A stretch of 64,000 nucleotides of DNA from Cycas panzhihuaensis. Taxonomy: Eukaryota > Cycadophyta. The stretch is from the NCBI GenBank assembly GCA_023213395.1, contig CM041465.1, positions 42,725,741 to 42,789,740 on the forward strand, given 5' to 3'. Each line of letters begins with the position of its first letter. Position 1 is the stretch's first letter. The position numbers and the translations under genes were made by a program. The notes beneath the pieces were generated by a model. It searched no databases, was not told the origin of the DNA, and saw only the letters and a list, made by a program, of their open reading frames with translations. Shown here one piece after another: positions 55,838 to 64,000 of the stretch.

Positions 55838-56359
55838 TGTTAAACCTTATGTTTACATATTAAGTATGTACTTTATTCTTTTATTCTTTCATTCATTATT
55901 TTGTACTTTATGGGATGACTTATCACTTAAGTGATACAGTGCACACCTACTTTCATCCTAGTGACATAACATTGCATGCATTTTTGCTCACTTGAGAGCC
56001 TAATGGACACATGTCCTTCATGCATGACATGCAAGCCATGCATTGCATGTACCTTGGATGTTTGCCACTTGACAAACATCCAACGGTGTTAGGTAACCTT
56101 TGTTACTCTATATATTGAGACCTCTCCTTATGTATCACATGTAGAGTTGAAGTGTAATGTTATGTTGCCAAATTGCTAATCAATTGGTATTCTTTGGAGT
56201 AGGACTAATTCCTCCTCCTCACACTTTGGTATCATCTTGCTTCCTTGATCTTGCTTATCTTAGTTTTGCTCTTATGTTATTTAGAACTAGAGGAGAACTA
56301 TTTTCATGATCTTGGTTTTATAGGTCTTAGGTACTTTAATCCTTTGGCCTTTTCTCACA
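55838..56359 (+). repeat. 5' LTR of copia E
   Basis: 522 bp, TGTTAAACCTTATG...TTTCTCACA. It contains the near-perfect palindrome TATCACTTAAGTGATA (55919-55934). The primer site TGGTATCAGAGC is at 56362-56373. Confidence 0.9.
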
Positions 56360-56373
56360 TTTGGTATCAGAGC

Positions 56374-58618
56374 AAGAGGAGACTAGTTCCCTTTGTTCTG
56401 AATTCTACTTCAAGGGAGACCTAGAGTGGGTTTTTACACCCCCTTGGTGACGACCTTCGCTCTCAGAAGGCGATCCAAGGATTGTTGAAGCTCACCATTG
56501 TAGATCAAGGCTGTTATGGAGTATTGTGAAGGCTGGAAATGATTGTACTATGATCTGAGATATTTTTTAGAGGTTTCAAGCTAGTTTTACTCACATTTTT
56601 ATGTGTTTTTGCACTAAAAATGGATTTTTTTGTTGATTCTTCTCACAAATCAAGGTGCAGGAGTATTTTGAAGAATTGTAAAGCTCACTAATTCAGATTA
56701 TTATGAGCCATTGACTCTCTACAGGCTGTGAAGTGATTCTGGATAGTTTTTAGCCCTCAAACCCAACAAGGAGAGTTCAATTTGCTCATACATGCTTGTT
56801 GGAGTCTTCTGCTCATCAGACAAAATCTGTATACACCCTTAGTGGGTCCCACAGACGTTTTGCAAGCAAAGAAAGAGTGTAGAAGCTGCTGCACTGACTG
56901 TGGTGACACCATTCATCTGTGCACCCGGTTTCTGCTTCATATCTCTTGTTCTCCCTCCATAGATCTCCAAACCTCGTGAAATTAAAGCCGAATCTTCCTA
57001 TGTGGTGGGCGCCCCTGCGTGTGAAATTCTAGCTCGATCCGCTACTCCATCGAAGAGTTCTAAGTGCCTAAGTATCCACATCCGTCGTCGTTCGAATTCG
57101 AATTTTTGAACTTTCAAAAAAAGTCTCTTAAATTTTTATAAGTTTAAACATTAGCTTATGTAATTTGGAATATCCTTTAAGCATATTCCATATTTCATAA
57201 GCCCTTTTTTCCAAAGTTATTTTTTAAACTTAAGTTTAAACATTAAAAAAACACCTTTCAAGTCAAAATCATCACTCTAAATTCTGTGATTTAGAGTCTG
57301 AATCCAGCCTTCTAAGTTATCTTCACTCTAAAAAATAATATTTTTCCTTCTTTTTTAAAGCCCTCTTTGTCATTTTGACTTTTGGCTTAATATTTTTGAA
57401 GGAAAAATCAACTTTTATTCAGTTTTTGAAGGTTAAAATCTTTGTTGTAACTAGTGATTTCATCAAATTACTATAGCTAAGCCAGTCTTTCATCTTTGGA
57501 GATTAAATTTGCAGGTGTAAGTCCTCATTCAAGGCTCCCTGCATGGTGTTCTTGCTATTCAAAGTTGTAAAAAAAGGTGAAATTTCAGCCTTTATTTTTT
57601 GGCATTTTTTGCCTCATTTAATATTTGCTTCATGTTGTATAAGTGTTAAAAGCTCTTAATAAAGTGATTTTTAAAGTGTTAACACTTTGTTAAAGTGATT
57701 TTTATCACTATCTTAACCCTTTTTTAAGGCACCTTGCATGGTGACCTATTGCCCTTAGTCACAAAGGGGGCTCAAAAACATCTTTACTTAATAAAATCAC
57801 TTTATTTTGTTGATCGTTGGGACTATTTCAAAGTCCCACCACTTGGTGCTTGGCGTCTTCAACTTGCAAGTGACTCTTTCTTCTTCTCTTCAAGCATTAA
57901 AAGGAACCCACTTGCATTTCTTACACAAAGACTTTGCGCTTTCTTCATTGAAGCACTTAGCATCTTCTTTAAAGTGCCAATATTTTCATTGTACTTAAGC
58001 ACTTTATTTTACTTGGATTTGATAGCACTCTTTTTCACACTAAAGTGCTCTTGTAAATCACTCAAAGTGATCATTGTGATATACTTGATTACTTCTTCTT
58101 GAAGCTCTTTTATCATTGTAAAATTAAGCATCTACATCATCCAAGTAAAACTTATTCTAAAGTCCACTTAAACCTTCAAAAAGTGAACTTTAAAATCAAG
58201 TAGGAGAGGCTCGAAAAAGGTTCAAACCTTGCCTCTAAAATAACCTTAAGCTTGGTGCATTCCCTAGAGGACCAACCGATCGTACGGTTAGTGCACGACA
58301 ATTAAGGTTGCTTGAGGGAAAGAAGGATCGAAAAGGGTGTTATTGGGGCTACGAATTCTAAGGAAAGCATTGTACGTCCATGCAGATCAACCCTACCTGC
58401 CTTGTCCTAGATTTGGCTTGGTCAAATATTGGATCTCTTTTATAGATCAGGGTTGGACCAACTCTTTTGACTAGTCCTCCACCCCTCATCACTCCATTCA
58501 GTTGCTGGATCTTCTATTAAGATCAAGACTGTTGGTTTTGTTAGAAGGTGGAACTTAAGCAATGAAAGCATTGAATTTCTAAGTCATCTGCTAGCTTCAA
58601 ACTCTTTACAACTTAAAC
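56374..58618 (+). other. Copia E leader (2.2 kb)
   Basis: Long non-coding leader. The frames at 56782-56979 and 57734-58102 have no domain and are not conserved as frames in the copia C leader, so they are left as chance. The leader includes repeated AAAGTGATTTT-type strings near 57660-57705. Confidence 0.6.
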
Positions 58619-59420
58619 ATGGCTGCTTTAAATATGCTCAATGCATGCACAATCAAGTTGACAGGTCAAGAAAATTATCAAGATTGGAAGAGGCAAACAC
58701 AAAACCTCTGAAAGATGAATGAACTTTAGGGCTATGTTATTGATAAATATCCTTTACTTGAACCTGTGGAAATTGATGGTGTGGTTGTTGATCTTCATGC
58801 TGAGTATGTTGCTTCTTGGGAAGCCAAGGATGAAATAGCCTTGGCATTTTTGCATATGGTTATTGATGTAAATGTTCATCAAAACATTTCAAATGTTGAA
58901 ACATCTAAGGAAGCTTGGGACATTTTGTCCTTTTTGTGTGAAAGGCGAGATGAAGCTCGCATTTTGTTGGTCAAAGCAAAACTTTATTCTATAAGGTATG
59001 TAAAGCCTATGTCGGCATTTCTTGCTTCTATTAAAGAAATTTGTAATGAATTGAATACTTTAGGCAAACTTGCTTCAAGGGATGAACTTGTAACCACAAC
59101 CATTGAAGCCTTGCCTAAAGATTTCAATGGTTTTATTTCATCTATCACTCGAGATGGCTCTCTTTCTGTAATGTCCTTCAATCAACTAGAGAGTTTATTA
59201 CTTCAAGAAGAGAAAATTTATGATAAAGAAAATGATAATGGTACATCTACTTCAGGAGTTTTCACGGCCAAGTTGAAGGCCAAATAGACTCCCAAACCTT
59301 CACTTACAAAACAATTTGGGAATATGAACATTGACACTTCAAAAGCCAATGTTATTTGTCATTATTGTGGCAAGGTTGGCCACATTGCTCTTGATTGTCA
59401 AAAGAAGAAAGCCGACCTTC
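58619..59420 (+). pseudogene. Copia E gag
   Basis: ATG 58619 (MAALNMLNACTIKLTGQENYQDWKRQTQN), two early stops, then a long frame to 59287 in the same phase. That frame has VEIDGVVVDLHAEYVASWEAKDEIALAFLHMVI, WDILSFLCERRDEARILLVKAKLYSI, LASIKEICNELNTLGKLASRDELV, EALPKDFNGFISSITRDG and QLESLLLQEEKI. After a TAG at 59285 the same phase continues to the zinc knuckle CHYCGKVGHIALDC (59360-59400). Only three stops separate this gag from an open frame; no frameshift until the Gly/Arg-rich tail. Confidence 0.85.
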
Positions 59421-60000
59421 AACGTACACATCAGTAGCAGCCACATCAAAGACAACAACAACTTCGTTAGCAGTTTCAGCAGCAACAACGGTTTCAACAA
59501 CAACAACAACAATATCCCCCTCGACCAAATCGAGGTGCATATCGAGGAGGTCCAAGAGGAAGGGGGGTTTCAGAGGTGGCAATCAACGCCACACATATCG
59601 GTTTGCAGAAGAGGATAAGCTACTTTGTGCTTATCACACTTCAGATGTTGATCAAACTTGGATCATCGATTCAGGGGCATCGCGGCACATGACTAGAAGT
59701 GAAGAACTTCTTCATGACATCAAAGAAGGAAATGGTAAATCAGTAAGTTTTAGCAACAATGAATCAATGGAGATGTCTGGTATAGGCAAAGTTGTCTCAT
59801 TTCATTCTTCTTCAAATCCTTCTTTAACATTTCCCAATGGTGATGCCTACTACATTCCTTCCATGGAGAAGAACTTGCTATCTGTTAGCGAATTGGACAA
59901 GCAACATATGAGCATTTTGTTTAAAAATGGGAAATGTGTCATCAGTGACAAGCATGATTAGATTGTAGCCATTGGTCATGAAGACCATGGTCTTTATAAG
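59421..60000 (+). pseudogene. Copia E Gln-rich segment and protease, frameshifted at a G run
   Basis: A Gln-rich stretch (59425-59515) leads to RPNRGAYRGGPRGRGG. At the G run 59561-59566 the phase changes by one base: the upstream frame reads on into VSEVAIN, whereas the protease frame (to 59961) reads FRGGNQRHTYRFAEEDKLLC and WIIDSGASRHMTRSEELLHDI with the full D-S-G. Copia C has one more G at this place. The protease itself (FHSSSNPSLTFPNGDAYYIPSMEKNLLSVSELDKQ) is complete, with a stop at 59959. Confidence 0.85.
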
Positions 60001-60915
60001 TTGGATGCAAATAACATAACTTCTGATTCTGCTTATTTTGTCACACCATCATCAACAAAGATGCAACTTTGGCATCATCGTCTAGGCCACTTGAGTTTAG
60101 ACAATATCATGTTGATGGTAAACAAGAACATGATGCATGGACTTTTAAAGCTATATGGTTCAAAATGCTTTTGTGAAACTTGTATAATGGGGACACAACA
60201 TAGATTGCCTTTTCCTAAAGGCAAAGCATGGCGTGCATCATATCCTTTGCAGCTGATACATTCTGATTTATGTGGACCTATGTCCACAACATCTTTTGGA
60301 GGTGCTTTGTATTATATCTCCTTCATAGATGATTTCTCTCACAAAGTTTGGGTTTACTTCATCAAACAGAAATCTGAAGCATTCTAGAAGTTCAAGGAAT
60401 TCAAGCTTGAAGTAGAGAATGAATTTGGCTATACAATCAAAATACTAAGGTCAAATAATGGAGGTGAATTCATTTCAAACGAATTCACTCAATTCTGCAA
60501 GGATAATGGCATTCAGAGACAGCTCACTATTCCTCATACTCAACAAAACGGAGTCTCTGAATGTATGAATAGAACTTTGGCAAACAAAGTCAAAGCTATG
60601 ATGCATGCAAAAGGACTCACATGAGCATATTGGGTGGAAGCATTCCACACAGCTGCTTATGTGGCAAATCAGAGTCCTACTTTAGCAGTCACCGATATCA
60701 CACCAGAAGAAGCCTGGCCTGGTAAAAAGCTAACCGTTAGTCACTTAAGGACATTTGGGTGTACTGTATATATGTACATCCCCGATCAACAAAGATCTAT
60801 GTTAGACAAACATAGTCTAAAATGCATCTTTGTAGGCTATGCCACTCATAGTAAAACTTATAAGTTGTATGATCCTATTGGGAAGAAAATGCATCTATCA
60901 AGAGATGTAATCTTT
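60001..60915 (+). pseudogene. Copia E integrase
   Basis: Zinc region LWHHRLGHLSLDNIMLMVNKN ... CETCIMGTQHRLPFP, core HSDLCGPMSTTSFGGALYYISFIDDFSHKVWVY. After a stop it reads ILRSNNGGEFISNEFTQFCKDNG, where the second catalytic Asp is Asn, then QQNGVSECMNRT with Glu kept. The frame 60634-60954 has YWVEAFHTAAYVANQSP, SHLRTFGCTVYMYIPDQQRSMLDKHSLKCIFVGYA and LSRDVIF. There the solo LTR interrupts. Two stops within the core. Confidence 0.85.
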
Positions 60916-61461
60916 ATAGAAATAGCCAAATGGCCTTACAATCCCAAGATCTAAAAGCTATATTCACTCTAGTTCTAAAAAGCAAATAAACTACACTAAG
61001 AATGAAACTATGAGATCAAACATGAGCAAGATTAAGCATGAAGAGAGAGCAAAAATGATACCAAAGATGAGGAGTTGAAATTGGTCCAACCTCCAAATGA
61101 ATAACAATTTGATTAGCAAACTGGCAGCATAACAATATAGCTCGAACTCTATATGAGAACAATGAGAAGAGGTCTCAATATATAGAGTGAAAGGAGAGAC
61201 CTAAGGCATTGGATGTTTGACAAGTGTCAAACATCTAAGGTACATGCGTTGCATGTAGGACATGTATCCTTTTAGGGCTCTCAAGTGAGCAAAAATGCAT
61301 GGGGGTCCATTTGATCCTTTAGTGACAATGTTGTCACTAGGAAAGAATGTGGGTGTGCACTTTATCACTTAAGTGATAAGTCACCCATAAAGTACAAAAG
61401 GTACAAATAATATATGAAAAATAAAGTACATAGGGTTAACATGTAAACATAAGGTTTAACA
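60916..61461 (-). mobile_element. Solo LTR of the copia E family, inverted, inside copia E
   Basis: On the minus strand this starts TGTTAAACCTTATGTTTACATG and follows the copia E LTR through its palindrome and the TTTGACACTTGTCAAACATCCAA-like segment to a diverged end. There is no internal sequence, so it looks like the product of LTR-LTR recombination. Coding sequence is broken at ATCTTT (left) and resumes as TTTTTGTTGAAGAAG (right), so the host frame (SRDVIF...VEEEHKELES) is recovered. The flanking duplication is not clean. Confidence 0.75.
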
Positions 61462-63300
61462 ATTTTTGTTGAAGAAGAACATAAGGAGTTGGAATCTGTA
61501 TCGTTCCAACCTCCTCTTGATAAGGGTAAAAAGATTGTTGAGTGTTTCATTCCCTCTCAATCTTCCATATCATGTACATCATCTGCACTAGCTGAACCAT
61601 CTACATCACTAGATACTACTCCACTTGATCCTAGCATATCGTCTTTTGATCCATCACTCAAACCAGAAGACATTGAGGTTCAAGTTACATCAGTTAAAAA
61701 ATTGCCAAAATGGTTTACACAAACTGTTCAAGACGGCCAGATTATTAAAGGGAAGCGTCCATCAAAATATAGGCAACAAACCAATTATGCACTCATGGCT
61801 GATGTACTTTGTGTTGATGAGCCCTCCACCTTTGAGGAGGCATCTCAAAATGACAATTGGAAAATTGCTATGGATGAAGAAATCCATTCTATTGAAAAGA
61901 ATGGAACATAGAATTTGGTGGAATTGCCTAAACATAAACATGCAATTAGTTGCTAATGGGTCTACAAGACCAAATTCCATTCTGATGGTACACTCAAGCG
62001 CCATAAGGCGTGACTTGTTGTAAAAAGGTTCAAACAAAAAGAAAACATTGACTATGAGGAGACTTTTGCCCCTATTGCTAATATGAACACCATCAGACTC
62101 ATCTTGGCCTTAGCTGCTCAATGCAAATGGCCAGCATATTAGATGGACGTGAAGAGCGCCTTTCTCAATGGTGATCTTCAAGAGGAGGTACATTTGGAAC
62201 AACCTTTTGGTTACAAAGTACAAGGCAAGGAGCACTTGGTTTATCATCTGAAAAAGGCTTCGTATGGCTTGAAACAAACTCCTCAAGCATGGTACTCCAA
62301 AGTCGATGATTATTTTTTGAGACATGGTTTTCATTGATCTACATCAGACCCGAACTTGTACATCAAAGTTGAAAAAGATCATGCTATTTCTGTTGTCTTG
62401 TATGTTGATGACTTAGTGATCACTGGTAATGACACTAAGATGATACACATTCTCTAGGATGATTTGAAGAGAACCTTCGAGATGATAGATCTTGGACTAC
62501 TACATTATTTTCTAGGCTTTGAGGTGTGGCAAAAGGCTCGATCTATCTTCATATCCCAAGCAAAATATTCTTGGGACATTTTGCAGCGGTTCAGGATGCA
62601 TGGCTGCAAACTGGCACCAACACCTATAGAGAATGGAACAAAGCTTACTCTTAATGAGGAAGCTGAACCTGCAGATCCCACTCTTTACCAGCAGTTGATC
62701 AGTAGCCTCATTTATCTCACCAACACTCGACCAGATATTTCATTTGCAGTTGGGATTTGTTCTAGATACACGTCTCAACCCAATTAGAAACATTGGAATG
62801 CAGCAAAACGCATACTCAAATACATCAAAGGAACATTGCAGCATGGCCTTTAGTATGCACATAATGAAGACTTTATCTTGAAAGGGGTCACAGATTCTGA
62901 TTGGGCAGGTTGTTAGGATAGCCGGAGATCCACCTCGGGTTACTTCTTTACCCTTGGTTCAAGAACTGTTTCGTGGAGTTGCAAGAAGCAACCTAATGTT
63001 ACCTTGTCCTCCACTGAGACAGAATACAAAGTTGTTGTCAGCGCTGCTTGTGAGGCTATCTGGCTACGACGGATTCTTGGAGAGTTTGGACTTAAGCAAA
63101 ATCACCCCACCAGGATATATTGTGACAATCAGAGTGTACTCAAGTTGGCCAAGAATCTAGTCTTTCATGCACGGACCAAACACATCGAGGTTGATCATCA
63201 CTTCATCAAAGAGCATGTGCAGAATGGTGAGATCAACCTCCAGTAAGGACCTGCAGAGGAGCAGACATCAGATATCTTTACCAAGCCTCTTGGTAGAGAA
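61462..63300 (+). pseudogene. Copia E RT and RNase H
   Basis: Ser/Pro-rich linker (61489-61660), KKLPKWFTQTVQDG, NYALMADVLCVDEPSTFEEA, WKIAMDEEIHSIEKNGT with a TAG, then frameshifts. MDVKSAFLNGDLQEEVHLEQPFGYKVQGKEHLVYHLKKASYGLKQ-type blocks follow in 62143-62337. The catalytic motif is intact (VLYVDDLVITGND, near 62398). FEMIDLGLLHYFLGFEVW, LYQQLISSLIYLTNTRPDISFAVG and RNase H ([58 protein letters not shown]) complete it. About eight stops or frameshifts. Confidence 0.9.
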
Positions 63301-63362
63301 AAATTGTAAAATTCAGAGATGGTCTTGGCGTCCGACTTAACATTGTAAACAGTAAGGGGGGG

Positions 63363-63908
63363 TGTTAAACCTTATGTTTACATGTTAAGTGTGTAGTTTA
63401 TTCTTTTATTATTTCATTCATTATTTTGTACTTTATGGGGTGACTTATTACTTAAGTGATAAAGTGCACACCCACTTTCATCCTAGTGACATAACATTGT
63501 AACTAAAGGGTCAAATGGATCCTCATGCATTTTTGCTCACTTGAGAGCCTAATGGACACATGTCCTTCATGCATGACATGCAAGCTATGCATTGCATGTA
63601 CCTTGGATGTTTGCCACTTGACAAACATCCAATGGTGTTAGGTAACCTTAGTTACTCTATATATTGAGACCTCTCCTTATGTGTCACATGTAGAGTTGAC
63701 GTGTAATGTTATGCTGCCTATTTGCTAATCAATTGGTATTCTTTGGAGTAGGACTAATTCCTCCTCCTCACACTTTGGTATGATCTTGCTTCCTTGATCT
63801 TGCTTATCTTAGTTTTGCTCTTATGTTATTTAGAACTAGAGGAGAACTATGTTCATGATCTTTGTTTTATAGGTCTTAGGCACTCTAATCCTTTGGCCTT
63901 TTCTCACA
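63363..63908 (+). repeat. 3' LTR of copia E
   Basis: 546 bp, TGTTAAACCTTATG...TTTCTCACA, preceded by AAGGGGGGG and followed by TAAGG. Confidence 0.9.
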
Positions 63909-64000
63909 TAAGGGATATCAAATCATATGACTGGGCTATTAAATCAGACTCACAAATTGGAGACAATAGAATGCTTGCATTAATTGAGAGTAAATCTCTC
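63909..64000 (+). pseudogene. Copia D protease, continuation
   Basis: After the second TAAGG the copia D frame continues ISNHMTGLLNQTHKLETIE, which is the part expected after WYIDSG in a copia protease. It runs off the right edge. Confidence 0.7.

Larger units (their letters stand above)
55838..63908 (+). mobile_element. Copia E, nested in copia D protease
   Basis: LTRs 55838-56359 (522 bp) and 63363-63908 (546 bp). The 24-bp size difference is one block present only in the second LTR (after ACATTG). The rest is about 96% alike by eye. A perfect TAAGG duplication (55833-55837 and 63909-63913) flanks it. Gag, protease, integrase, RT and RNase H are all present; a solo LTR of the same family sits inverted in the integrase-RT linker. 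Sister family of copia C. Confidence 0.9.

Noticed and set aside
57734-58102. 122-codon frame in the copia E leader
   Set aside because: The homologous leader of copia C has no such frame, so it is likely chance.
59352-59582. Minus-strand valine-rich frame
   Set aside because: Antisense of the Gln/Asn-rich gag tail repeats.
1-64000. CRISPR arrays, tRNA or rRNA genes, prokaryotic operons
   Set aside because: No regularly spaced repeats, cloverleaf-type genes, rRNA motifs or ribosome-binding-site-led gene clusters were recognised; the tRNA-like strings are primer binding sites.

Overview
This is a stretch of a large, repeat-dominated, AT-rich seed-plant nuclear genome. Almost every base that can be assigned belongs to an LTR retrotransposon of the Ty1/copia or Ty3/gypsy type, mostly in degenerate form. 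The only host gene signal is two adjacent exons (21100-21775 and 21987-22071) of a plant exonuclease mut-7/EXD3-like gene. Copia polyproteins, iMet-type primer sites (TGGTATCAGAGC and variants) and GT-AG introns place the sequence in a land plant. The very low gene density and stacked insertions would suit a gymnosperm or another giant genome, but that is inference. No CRISPR arrays, prokaryotic operons, rRNA or tRNA genes were seen.

Left part (1-20805). A minus-strand gypsy-like element (element K: LTR 529-1393, PBS, open frame running off the left edge) sits in the LTR of an internally deleted minus-strand gypsy copy (copy A, 1394-3298). Copy A itself lies in a copia RT/RNase H remnant (element J, 3299-5213) that has been locally duplicated. 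Next comes a long gypsy element (5219-20805) with both LTRs and a near-matching 5-bp target duplication (ACATG/ATATG). Its order is leader, gag, protease, RT, RNase H, integrase, a hairpin-rich spacer and then an extra 3' coding region that I do not recognise (helical domain plus coiled coil). Two elements are nested in it: a minus-strand gag-only copia-type element (9031-12178, TSD TTTCT) and a 3.3-kb non-coding LTR element (15694-19000).

Middle (20806-23296). Host-like DNA with the two mut-7-like exons, then about 1.2 kb of unassigned sequence with a long poly-G tract.

Right part (23297-64000). This is a Russian-doll stack of copia elements. Old minus copia A0 (23297-24816) contains minus copia B (24817-26840, resuming at 52507). 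B contains plus copia C (26841-52501, TSD CCTAC). C contains minus copia F (28429-41155), plus copia H (41924-47174, TSD AGAAG) and a small deleted LTR element (48722-49255, TSD AATAA). F contains plus copia G (31868-37531), the youngest full element seen (5 mismatches over 363 shared LTR bases), which is flanked by a 53-bp duplication instead of 5 bp. B is also broken by plus copia D (53895 to beyond the right edge). D contains plus copia E (55838-63908, TSD TAAGG), and E contains an inverted solo LTR of its own family (about 60916-61461).

Most pol genes carry stops, frameshifts or lost catalytic residues. G and E are the least decayed. The item most worth following is the extra 3' reading frame of the gypsy family: it is kept in one frame across about 1.3 kb in the main copy and is recognisably conserved in copy A.
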